DNA from: JBOGOC01 sp050747525
GTDB lineage: Bacteria; Acidobacteriota; Polarisedimenticolia; JACPZX01; DASXTC01
Reading direction: 5' to 3'
Length of the DNA stretch: 12,341 nucleotides
NCBI GenBank assembly: GCA_050747525.1
Contig: JBOGOC010000095.1
Location: 1-12,341, forward strand
Shown: positions 1 to 7,257 of the stretch, piece after piece
Position numbering within the stretch: the first letter of the stretch is position 1
Layout: each line of letters starts with the position of its first letter
The notes under the pieces: generated by a model
The model's database searches: none
Told to the model about the DNA's origin: nothing
What the model saw: only the letters and a program-made list of their open reading frames with translations
Position numbers and translations under genes: made by a program

Positions 1-2580
1 ATCCAGTCGAGCGATCTCGTCGGCGAACAACTCGACGACGTGCGGGTAGCCGTGCTTGGCCGACGCCATTGCCTTGACGACGTTGCCGTTGAAGCGTGGG
101 TGATTGTCGCCGTAGTACGTCACGAAGCGTCCACCGGCGTCGTGTGACGTAAAGAAGCCATTGGGGTCTTCCTCGAGGCGGAAGCCGCCGCCGGCTTCTT
201 TCGCCGCGCGGAACCCGCGGAAGAACCGCTGGCGGCTGTCGAGGGCGAACGTTCCCGGATGCTCCTTCTCGTACGTGATGTTGGGCACGGTGCCCGCGGC
301 CACCAACACGGTTCGGGCAGGCAGCTCGACGCGCTCCTCGCCGCTCCCCGTTGGCCGCGTGAACACCATCGACTTCACGTGGCCGTTCTCATCGGCGACT
401 GCTTCGGTGGGGCTCAGGTTCTCGGCAAACGTGATCCCTTCCTCGAAGGCCTTCGCAACTTCCTCGTGGTTGAGGCGATACGCCGGCGAGTCCTGTAAAC
501 GCCTGCGGTAGGCGAGCGTGACGCCTCCCCACCGGCGCACCAGCGGGATGAAGTCCGGCTTTTCGCCGGCGGCCCTGGCTCGAGCGCGCTCACCGCGGAC
601 CACCCGGCCATGTTCGAGGAACTCGTCGAGGATCGCTTCTTCTTCCGCGTCGTACATGTTGCGCACGCGCGTCTCGCCGAGCTCGCTGACGAGCGCCTCG
701 TAGCGCGCCAGCATCTTCTCGACCTGCAGCGGGTAGTACGCCAGGAGCTCGGTCGCCGTGTCGACGCCGGTCAATCCCCCGCCGATGACCACCGCAGGCA
801 GACGCGTCTGCAGGTTCGACAGCGCGTCCCGCTTGAACGCGCCGGTGAGCTGCAGCGCCATCAGGAAGTCGCTCGCCTTGCGGATGCCCCGCAGCAGGTT
901 GTTCTTCATGTCGATGACCGTGGGACGCCCGGCCCCCGAGGCGATGGCGATGTGGTCGAACCCCAGGTCCCACGCCTCGTCAACGGTGAGGGTGCCGCCG
1001 AACCGGATGCCGCCGTACATGCGCAGCTTGCGGCGGCGGGCCAGGTTCAGGTACATGACCGCCAGGAAGTTCTTGTCCCACCGCACCGTGATGCCGTACT
1101 CCGACACGCCGCCGAAGCCCACCAGCGGGCGGTCGTCCAGCTCGCGGTAGAGCGACGTCACGTCGCGCACGGGGCGCGGCGGCTTGCCGTCGGCGCCGGT
1201 GAGGTCCGCGGGGAGCGGCTCGATCTTGAGCCCGTCGACTCCCACCACCGCGAACCCGTCGTTGGCCAGGTGGTGCGCCAGCGTGTAGCCGGCCGGCCCC
1301 AGCCCGACCACCAGCACGTTGAAGCCGTTGTAGGGCAGGGCGTACGGCCGCCGCACGTTGAGCGGATTCCAGCGCGTCAGGAGGCTGTAGATCTCGAATC
1401 CCCAGGGAAGCGCAAGGACGTCGCTCAGGATGGCCGTCTCGATCTGCGGGATGTTGACCGGGTCCTGCTTCTGGTAGATGCAGGCCTTCATGCAGTCGTT
1501 GCAGATGCGATGACCCGTGCCGGGAGCCATCGGATTGTCCACGATGATCAGGGCCAGGGCGCCGAGGGGATCTCCATGGGATCGCACCAGGTGCGCCTCG
1601 GAGATCTTCTCGTCGAGAGGACACCCGGTCAGCGGGATCCCGAGAGGATTGCTCCGGTACCGTCCCGGCGATCCGGCCGGGGCGTCGAAGCCCTTGGAGC
1701 AGGAGTCCTTGTCGCGCTCGTGGCAGAAGATGCAGTAGTGCACCTCGGCCAGCACCTCCCGCGGGTTCATCCGGGGGTCGGTCAGCTTGAAGCCGTCGCG
1801 GCGCCGCCGGTGCTCCATGGGCCCCATGGTCACGTTGGGCAGGTCGGATCGCGGGCGGATCACCTGCACCAGCCGGTCGTGAACGACCGGGCGGGGCAGT
1901 CGCAGCGACGACCAGTGATGGTAGCGGGAGCTGGGCCCGCGCTCGGCGTCCCCCAGCAGCGCCGCCACGTATCTCACGGACGCCTCCAGGCGCTCGCGCG
2001 TGGCCGCCAGCTCGGCGGACTCGCCTCCGGCCGCCAGGGCCGTCTCGCGGTCCATCAAGGCCACCACGTGATCGGCGAGAGCCTTCTCGGGATCGGAGGC
2101 CGCGGCGAGCCCGGCGAGATCCTCCGGCGACGAGACCCCGCTGAGGGGCGGGAAGGGATTCGCCGCCGTCCCGAACTTCTTCGCCACGCGGCGCTGCACG
2201 AAGTCGCGCCGGAATCTCAGCACGACGTCCTGGGCCTGGGTCGCCTCGGCGATGCGCGCCATCTCGGCCTCGATGCGGAACAGCCGGGCCACGAAGCGGC
2301 TCACCCACGGCGCCACGCGCACCAGCGTGGCGGACACGTCGGTGGCGCTCATGCGCTCGTGCTGATCCCGGTAGTGGCGCAAGGAGGCCATGACCTCCGG
2401 GTCGCTGCTCTCGAGCCAGCGGTCGAACGCGGACATCAGATCCGGCAGCCGGTGGACGTCGTGCAGGTCGCGCCAGGCGAACCCGTCGACGCCCAGCGGG
2501 ACGTCCCGCCCGGCACCATTGTCGAGGGGGTTACCCGAATTGTTCGATGGGGCGGATCCAAGCAGCGGTTCGGGGTTCAA
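1..2580 (-). CDS. Large GltD-like iron-sulfur/FAD pyridine nucleotide oxidoreductase (C-terminus beyond left edge)
   Basis: 860 residues are visible and the frame is still open at base 1. Residues 1-280 are a mostly helical N-terminal extension that I do not recognise. An iron-sulfur module follows: C283, C286, C294 and C320 (GCPLDEKI), then C360, C363 and C367, then a VNIPQIE motif. This resembles the seven-Cys-plus-Gln cluster module of GltD and dihydropyrimidine dehydrogenase. An FAD-binding Rossmann motif VVGLGPAG lies at about 424-431, and a second nucleotide-binding motif IGGGLTG at about 599-605. AAGTVPN comes later. A well-preserved stretch near the edge, YYGDNHPRFNGNVVKAM, supports a real gene. 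By family the protein would pass electrons between NAD(P)H, FAD and 4Fe-4S clusters in the cytoplasm; its partner and substrate are unknown. The start is TTG at 2580, chosen for the Shine-Dalgarno at 2584-2590; GTG at 2607 is an alternative. It is longer than GltD (about 450-500 residues), so further electron-transfer domains probably lie off the edge. Confidence 0.88.
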   Translation of the reverse strand, partial: MNPEPLLGSAPSNNSGNPLDNGAGRDVPLGVDGFAWRDLHDVHRLPDLMSAFDRWLESSDPEVMASLRHYRDQHERMSATDVSATLVRVAPWVSRFVARLFRIEAEMARIAEATQAQDVVLRFRRDFVQRRVAKKFGTAANPFPPLSGVSSPEDLAGLAAASDPEKALADHVVALMDRETALAAGGESAELAATRERLEASVRYVAALLGDAERGPSSRYHHWSSLRLPRPVVHDRLVQVIRPRSDLPNVTMGPMEHRRRRDGFKLTDPRMNPREVLAEVHYCIFCHERDKDSCSKGFDAPAGSPGRYRSNPLGIPLTGCPLDEKISEAHLVRSHGDPLGALALIIVDNPMAPGTGHRICNDCMKACIYQKQDPVNIPQIETAILSDVLALPWGFEIYSLLTRWNPLNVRRPYALPYNGFNVLVVGLGPAGYTLAHHLANDGFAVVGVDGLKIEPLPADLTGADGKPPRPVRDVTSLYRELDDRPLVGFGGVSEYGITVRWDKNFLAVMYLNLARRRKLRMYGGIRFGGTLTVDEAWDLGFDHIAIASGAGRPTVIDMKNNLLRGIRKASDFLMALQLTGAFKRDALSNLQTRLPAVVIGGGLTGVDTATELLAYYPLQVEKMLARYEALVSELGETRVRNMYDAEEEAILDEFLEHGRVVRGERARARAAGEKPDFIPLVRRWGGVTLAYRRRLQDSPAYRLNHEEVAKAFEEGITFAENLSPTEAVADENGHVKSMVFTRPTGSGEERVELPARTVLVAAGTVPNITYEKEHPGTFALDSRQRFFRGFRAAKEAGGGFRLEEDPNGFFTSHDAGGRFVTYYGDNHPRFNGNVVKAMASAKHGYPHVVELFADEIARLD

Positions 2581-2583
2581 CGG

Positions 2584-2590
2584 CCTCTCC
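2584..2590 (-). promoter_or_regulatory. Shine-Dalgarno deciding the TTG start of the oxidoreductase
   Basis: GGAGAGG on the minus strand ends three bases before TTG 2580. No ATG lies in frame until about 50 codons downstream, and the upstream in-frame GTG 2607 has no such site. This is the main reason for the chosen start. Confidence 0.6.
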
Positions 2591-2617
2591 GATCGAGGGT
2601 CTCGCACGAGACGATTC

Positions 2618-2623
2618 AATATA
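2618..2623 (-). promoter_or_regulatory. Candidate -10 box for the leftward oxidoreductase
   Basis: TATATT on the minus strand lies in the AT-rich patch, about 38 bases before TTG 2580. Transcription from it would give a leader of roughly 30 bases carrying the GGAGAGG site. No convincing -35 hexamer is seen, so this rests on the -10 match and position only. Confidence 0.3.
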
Positions 2624-2686
2624 ACCGATATGGCCGCGCCCCTGGGGCCATGGACCGCGCGGCTGGCGGGGGTCCTGGTGCTGTGT

Positions 2687-2692
2687 TAGAGT
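2687..2692 (+). promoter_or_regulatory. Candidate -10 box of a leaderless-type start
   Basis: TAGAGT is followed by eight bases (CCCGCGCC) and then ATG 2701. No Shine-Dalgarno lies in between. With a transcription start 6-8 bases after the box, the mRNA would begin at or next to the ATG. The same arrangement precedes the gene at 6313. No good -35 hexamer is visible. Confidence 0.42.
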
Positions 2693-2700
2693 CCCGCGCC

Positions 2701-5700
2701 ATGCGGTCCCGCCGGGTGCCGTCCCTCCTCTTATTGGTGGCCATCGTCTTACTGCTTGCCGCTTCCGCAGCGCAGGCCGCGACGTGGTCCGTCGACTGCG
2801 CCAACGCGTCGAACGGCGAGACGGGCGATCCCAACAAGCCGTTCCGCTTCATCAACTCCGCCCTGTTCAACGCCGAGCCCGGAGACCGCATCGAGGTGCA
2901 GGGGCGCGCCGCGTGTGACTATCCCGAGCGGATCTTCATTCCGTCCGGCATCCAGGTGGTGGGGGTGCCCGATCCCAACACCGGTATGCGGCCCGCGGTG
3001 ACCGGCGCCGGCACCGGGAGCACGGTGCAGATCTTCGCGACCGATCCCAACACCCTGTTCGAGGGCTTCCACGTCTCGGGAGGGCTGAGCCTGAGCGGCG
3101 CCGGCATCTTCATCTCCGGCAATCCTACGGTGCGCAACAACAGCGTGAGCGGCAACACGGCCGCCGGGAGCCTGTTCATCCTGGGAGGCGCGAGCGGCGG
3201 CGGCATCAGCGTCCAGGGCGACGCGCTCATCGAGGGCAACGAGATCTGGGGCAACGCCGCCATCAGCGGCCGCGGGGGCGGGGTGGCCATCCTGGCGGGC
3301 TCTCCGGTCGTCACCCGCAACAACATCCACGGCAACAAGGCGCTCATGGCGGTGGACACCTTCTACGGCTATGGCGGGGGGATCGCCCTGTTCCGCACCG
3401 CTCTGGCCCCGGTGGTGACCAGCAACATCATCCGCGGCAACCGCGCGGACCGGGCCGGCGGCGGGATCGACGTGTACGTCTCGGGTGGAACGATCGCGGC
3501 GAACACGATCGTGGAGAACGTCGCGGGGACGGCCAACAAGGGCGGGAGCGGGGCCGGCATCCAGGTGATCGGGTTCTCCTCTGCGGCCGCGCTGTTCATC
3601 CTGGACAACCTCATCCTGGACAACAGGGGGACTCAGGGGGGCGGACTGGACTTCCTGGGCGCCAGCGCCATCGTGCGGTCCAACAACCTGCACGACAACT
3701 ACCCCGTCAACCTGCACGCGACGCGAACCTCGCTGGACAACCAGTTCAACGTCTCGGTGGATCCCAACCTGTCCGCGATTCTCGTCCCCGGCGACGGCTG
3801 GCCGCACACCGACGCCGGGCGCGGGCCGGTGCTGTGCGTGGGGAATCCCAACGATCCCGGGTGCCTCTCGCCTTTCGGAAACACCCAGGTCACCGCCCTG
3901 AAGTTCGGGACGCTCGATTTCTTCGGCCGGCCCCGCGTGCTGGACGGAGACGGAGACGGCGTGGCGCGCGTGGACCTGGGAGCGGCCGAGCTGGCGGGCA
4001 CCTCGCCGCTCGACTGGGACGCGGACGGGCAGGCCAACCTCATCGACAATTGCCCGGCCGTCTCCAATGTCGGCCAGATCGACGAGGACGCCGACGGCGC
4101 CGGGGATCCGTGCGACAACTGCCCTGAGGATCTCAATCCGCTGCAGGCGGACCTCGACGCGGACGGCGTGGGAGACGCCTGCGACGTCGACGACGACAAC
4201 GACAAGGTGCTCGATGACGGCGGGCCGGCCCCCTGCGTCGGAGGGGTTGTCACGGGATGCGACGACAACTGCCCCGACGTGAGCAACAGCCTGCAGACCG
4301 ACGTGGATCGGGACGGCGTGGGGGACGCCTGCGACCTGTGCGGCGTCACCTACAACCCGGCGCAGGGGGACGACGACGAGGACTTCTTCGGCAACGGCTG
4401 CGACAACTGCCCCACCGTGCCCAACGGGAACTGCGTTGCCGGCGTGGCCGTCTGCGACATCGACGGCAACGGGGCGCAGTCGAGCCTCGAGCAGAGCCTG
4501 GGCTTCCAGGCCAACCGCAACGGCGACGCCGAAGGGGACGCCTGCGAGGCCGACCTCGACGCCGACGGCATCGTCTGCGTGCGCACCACGGCCGACCTGT
4601 CCCGCTGCGAGAACCCCTGCACCGGCGGCGCCGCCACCTTGTGCGGCGACAACTGCTCGGCCACGGCCAACGCCACGCAGGCCGACGGCGACGGGGACGG
4701 GGCCGGCGACCTGTGCGACACCTGCGCCACGCTCTACAACCCGTCGCAGGCCGACAGCGACCTGGATCGCATCGGGGACGCCTGCGAGACGGACGACGAC
4801 AACGACGGGATACTCGACGACGGGAACAGCAGCGGCGTGGAGGGCGACTTCCCGTGCCCCAACGACGCCGACCCCAACAACCCGACCACCGGATGCGACG
4901 ACAACTGCCCGACCGTCTTCAACTCGTTGCAGGTCGACACCGATGACGACGGCCAGGGAGACGTCTGCGACGATGACGTGGATGGCGACGGGATCGCTCC
5001 GGACGGCACCGACGAGGGGACCAGCTCGACGGACAACCGGTGCACCGGCGCAGGGGATCCCGACTACCCGCTGGTGTGCGACGACAACTGCCCGTTAGTG
5101 ACGAACCTGGACCAGCTGGACACGGACCTCGACGCGGTGGGGGACGTCTGCGACAACTGCCCCGCCGTCCCCAACTCCTTCCAGGACAACCGCGATCTGG
5201 ACGGCCTCGGCGATCTGTGCGACGACGACGTGGACGGCGATGGGGTCGAGGAAGACGGCGGGGATCTCCCCTGCCCGGTCCCCGATCCCAACGCCCCCAC
5301 CGTGGGATGCGACGACAACTGCCCCGCCCTGTACAACCCGTCCCAGGAGGACGCCGACGGAGACTTCATCGGGAACCCGTGCGACACCTGCCTGGTCACC
5401 TACAACCCCTCGCTGGACGACAGCGACGAGGACGGCCAGCCCGACGCGTGCGACGAGGACGACGACCAGGATCTGATCCCCGACATCAGCGATAACTGCG
5501 ACTTCGTCCCCAACCCCGCGCAGATCGATCGGGATCGCGACGGCCTGGGAGACGACTGCGACGCCGATCTGGACGGCGACGGGCTCACCCAGAGCCCCCC
5601 GCTGGACAACTGCTCGCTGGCCAGGAACCCGGGCCAGGAGGATCTCGACGCCGACGGCAGCGGAGACGCCTGCGACAACTGCCCGGATTTCCCCGGGTCG

Positions 5701-6282
5701 TTCTTCACCGACTCGGACACCGATGGATGGGGAGATCCCTGCGACAACTGCGCGCTCACGCCGAACAGCGGCCAGATCGACAGCGACGGCGATTCCGTGG
5801 GCGATCTGTGCGACAACTGCCGCAACACCGCCCCTGACGATCAGACGGACACCGACGTGGACGGCGTGGGAGATCTGTGCGACGTCTGCGTGAACGCCCA
5901 CGATCCGCGCCAGGAGGATTTCGACGAGGACGGCCAGGGGGGAGGAGGGGACCGCTGCGACGGCCCCGACACCGTGCGCCCCGAGGCCCTGACGCTGCAG
6001 CGCCCCACGCGCGCAGGCATCTCCTACGCCGTCACCCTGCGCAACGACCGCGCCGTGCCCGTGACCGTGGAGTACACGGTCTCCCTGAAGGATCAGACGG
6101 GGAAAGTCACGGTGGTCAAGTCGGTGGCGGCTCTGGTGATCCCGGCCAAGGGACGGATCCGGGACGTCTTCGTCCTGCCTATCGGGAGGCTCGGTGTCCA
6201 GCGCACCCTGCGCGTGGATCTCCTGCCCGCGGGCGAGCTCGACCGCAGCCGGCTGCTCCGTCAATTCCCGCCGGGGCTCTGA
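2701..6282 (+). CDS. Secreted parallel beta-helix protein with thrombospondin type 3 repeat array
   Basis: 1193 residues. Residues 1-26 are a Sec signal peptide: MRSRR, a Leu/Val/Ala core and an AQA cleavage site. Residues about 45-345 are a right-handed beta-helix rich in G-G-G-I and N-x-I-x-G-N turns. A cap segment ends near DLGAAE (425-430), as in choice-of-anchor-Q-type beta-helix proteins. Residues about 437-1090 hold roughly 18 TSP3 units of the form N-x2-Q-x-D-x-D-x-DG-x-GD-x-CDNCP. Residues about 1095-1193 form a beta-strand-rich domain without Asp repeats. TSP3 repeats bind calcium in known proteins, so this is probably a rigid, calcium-stabilised extracellular or outer-surface protein. 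The beta-helix could bind or cleave polysaccharide, but I cannot identify a catalytic site. I see no PEP-CTERM or LPXTG anchor. The start is ATG 2701 because the signal peptide begins there; the frame is open upstream only as an antisense shadow. Binding partner and function are unknown. Confidence 0.9.
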   Translation: MRSRRVPSLLLLVAIVLLLAASAAQAATWSVDCANASNGETGDPNKPFRFINSALFNAEPGDRIEVQGRAACDYPERIFIPSGIQVVGVPDPNTGMRPAVTGAGTGSTVQIFATDPNTLFEGFHVSGGLSLSGAGIFISGNPTVRNNSVSGNTAAGSLFILGGASGGGISVQGDALIEGNEIWGNAAISGRGGGVAILAGSPVVTRNNIHGNKALMAVDTFYGYGGGIALFRTALAPVVTSNIIRGNRADRAGGGIDVYVSGGTIAANTIVENVAGTANKGGSGAGIQVIGFSSAAALFILDNLILDNRGTQGGGLDFLGASAIVRSNNLHDNYPVNLHATRTSLDNQFNVSVDPNLSAILVPGDGWPHTDAGRGPVLCVGNPNDPGCLSPFGNTQVTALKFGTLDFFGRPRVLDGDGDGVARVDLGAAELAGTSPLDWDADGQANLIDNCPAVSNVGQIDEDADGAGDPCDNCPEDLNPLQADLDADGVGDACDVDDDNDKVLDDGGPAPCVGGVVTGCDDNCPDVSNSLQTDVDRDGVGDACDLCGVTYNPAQGDDDEDFFGNGCDNCPTVPNGNCVAGVAVCDIDGNGAQSSLEQSLGFQANRNGDAEGDACEADLDADGIVCVRTTADLSRCENPCTGGAATLCGDNCSATANATQADGDGDGAGDLCDTCATLYNPSQADSDLDRIGDACETDDDNDGILDDGNSSGVEGDFPCPNDADPNNPTTGCDDNCPTVFNSLQVDTDDDGQGDVCDDDVDGDGIAPDGTDEGTSSTDNRCTGAGDPDYPLVCDDNCPLVTNLDQLDTDLDAVGDVCDNCPAVPNSFQDNRDLDGLGDLCDDDVDGDGVEEDGGDLPCPVPDPNAPTVGCDDNCPALYNPSQEDADGDFIGNPCDTCLVTYNPSLDDSDEDGQPDACDEDDDQDLIPDISDNCDFVPNPAQIDRDRDGLGDDCDADLDGDGLTQSPPLDNCSLARNPGQEDLDADGSGDACDNCPDFPGSFFTDSDTDGWGDPCDNCALTPNSGQIDSDGDSVGDLCDNCRNTAPDDQTDTDVDGVGDLCDVCVNAHDPRQEDFDEDGQGGGGDRCDGPDTVRPEALTLQRPTRAGISYAVTLRNDRAVPVTVEYTVSLKDQTGKVTVVKSVAALVIPAKGRIRDVFVLPIGRLGVQRTLRVDLLPAGELDRSRLLRQFPPGL
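4010..5970 (+). repeat. Coding tandem repeats: TSP3 array
   Basis: About 18 degenerate in-frame units. The basic unit is 23 codons, with longer units of about 34-80 codons where loops are inserted. At DNA level the most conserved piece is a 17-base string encoding CDDNCP (TGCGACGACAACTGCCC). It is identical at 4258-4274, 4894-4910, 5077-5093 and 5308-5324. A shorter TGCGACAACTG version recurs elsewhere. The repeats preserve frame and vary between units, so they are protein repeats rather than a CRISPR array or mobile repeat. Confidence 0.9.
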
Positions 6283-6299
6283 AGTCGCTCTTGATCCAT

Positions 6300-6305
6300 T
6301 AGAAT
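6300..6305 (+). promoter_or_regulatory. Candidate -10 box of a leaderless-type start for the glycan operon
   Basis: TAGAAT is followed by seven bases (AGCGCCC) and ATG 6313. It sits in the 30-base gap after the stop codon at 6280-6282. No Shine-Dalgarno lies before the ATG. The box suggests the five-gene operon has its own promoter, although read-through from the gene upstream is also possible because no terminator hairpin is seen in the gap. Confidence 0.45.
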
Positions 6306-6312
6306 AGCGCCC

Positions 6313-7257
6313 ATGTTCAATCCCCTCACCGCTCACGAGATCGCCATCATCGTGTCGGAGGGGCTGGTCGGCCTCTCCCCCACCATCGTGGATCTGGGCA
6401 ATCAGACGTTCGGCGTGGACGACCTTGCCATGGAGCGGATCGAGCGCCTCCTGAGCCGGACACCTCCCGAACGCGGCGTCGACGTGACCGCGCTGAGGGC
6501 CCTCAGAGGACAGCGCCGCGGCACCAAGGCCCGGCACGCCGGCGGAGCGCCCCTGACGGCCGACTTCTACCGCGCCCTCGGCTTCTCCCGGTACGAAGCG
6601 ATCGACATCAACAGCCGCTTCGGAAGCCACGTCATGGACCTGAACAAGGACCTCGATCGGGACTACGGCTTCTCGCGCCAGTACGATCTGGTGGTCAACA
6701 CCGGGACCTCGGAGCACGTCTTCAACCAGGCGGCCTTCCTGCGCAACGCACACCACCTGGCCGCTCCGGGGGGCCTGATGCTGCACGTGGTCCCCTTCAC
6801 CGGATACACCAATCACGGCTTCTACAACTACCAGCCGGGCCTTTTCTACGATCTGGCGGCTGCCAATGCCTACGATGTGGTGAGGGTGCGTCTGGCCGAT
6901 CGCGACCAGGAGCTTCTCGACCTGAACGTTCCTTCCGACCTGGCAGCCCACTTCGGATCGTTCCTGGGCCTGGCCACGCCCAACGAAAGGAACAACACGT
7001 TCCTGGTGGCGCTCCTGAGACGCTCCGGCCATGAGGAGTTCGTCTTCCCGTGCCAGGGGAGGTACCTGCAGGTGCTGGAAGGCGCGCCGCGCCAGGAATA
7101 CCTGGGCCGCCAGACCGGCAACGGGCGTCCCGCCCTGCTCTCTCCCGGCGCCCCCGCCGACGGCGAAGCCTACGGAACCAGGCTGAGGCGGCGGATCAAG
7201 AGGGCTCTCCTGAAGTCGCTGCGGAGTGCATCCCGCACCGTCCTGCTGCGGCTCTGA
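6313..7257 (+). CDS. Variant class I SAM-dependent methyltransferase of a glycan cluster
   Basis: 314 residues. The methyltransferase reading rests on a motif I-like strand and turn IVDLGNQTFG (25-34), an acidic strand end EAIDIN (95-100), and YDLVVNTGTSEHVFN (124-138) in the place of motifs II/III. GGLMLHVVPFTGY follows, then the family-like stretch NHGFYNYQPGLFYDLAAAN. Motif I has Asn-Gln where most class I enzymes have a Gly-rich loop, and an insert of about 60 residues separates it from the acidic strand. The last 35 residues are strongly basic. The protein would act in the cytoplasm, probably methylating a sugar or lipid-linked glycan intermediate; the substrate cannot be read from sequence. 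It is the first gene of the operon, and its TGA shares one base with the next ATG. A non-catalytic relative remains possible. Confidence 0.75.
   Translation: MFNPLTAHEIAIIVSEGLVGLSPTIVDLGNQTFGVDDLAMERIERLLSRTPPERGVDVTALRALRGQRRGTKARHAGGAPLTADFYRALGFSRYEAIDINSRFGSHVMDLNKDLDRDYGFSRQYDLVVNTGTSEHVFNQAAFLRNAHHLAAPGGLMLHVVPFTGYTNHGFYNYQPGLFYDLAAANAYDVVRVRLADRDQELLDLNVPSDLAAHFGSFLGLATPNERNNTFLVALLRRSGHEEFVFPCQGRYLQVLEGAPRQEYLGRQTGNGRPALLSPGAPADGEAYGTRLRRRIKRALLKSLRSASRTVLLRL

Larger units (their letters stand above)
2581..2700. other. Divergent intergenic region
   Basis: These 120 bases lie between the start codons of the oxidoreductase (leftward) and the beta-helix/TSP3 gene (rightward). They hold the only clearly AT-rich patch nearby, around 2612-2631 (ATTCAATATAACCGATAT). 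An interrupted dyad TGGCC-N10-GGCCA lies at 2631-2650. Both could serve a promoter or operator, but neither matches a regulator site I can name. The minus-strand frame of the oxidoreductase stays open upstream to a TAA at 2686-2688. Confidence 0.5.

Noticed and set aside
1..560. Slightly less GC-rich wobble positions at the left end of the oxidoreductase, suggesting a chimeric join
   Set aside because: The protein reads through without a break and family-like motifs continue to the edge. The change is gradual and I cannot quantify it by eye.
980..2308. A 442-codon minus-strand open frame
   Set aside because: It is a frame-shifted shadow of the oxidoreductase. The true frame carries the cysteine clusters and Rossmann motifs; this one is Arg/Ala/Gly-rich noise.
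2631..2650. Dyad TGGCC-N10-GGCCA as an operator
   Set aside because: The arms are only five bases in GC-rich DNA and match no operator I know, so I mention it only as part of the intergenic region.
4010..5970. Repeated 17-base strings considered as a CRISPR or mobile repeat array
   Set aside because: The copies are in one reading frame, at uneven spacing, within degenerate protein repeats that encode a known calcium-binding motif.
6283..6312. Terminator between the TSP3 gene and the operon
   Set aside because: The 30 bases contain no stable inverted repeat followed by T residues.
5095..7032. A 645-codon open frame on the minus strand
   Set aside because: It is antisense to the TSP3 gene and the first methyltransferase, crosses their boundary, and its translation is compositionally odd without motifs. 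GC-rich third positions explain it.
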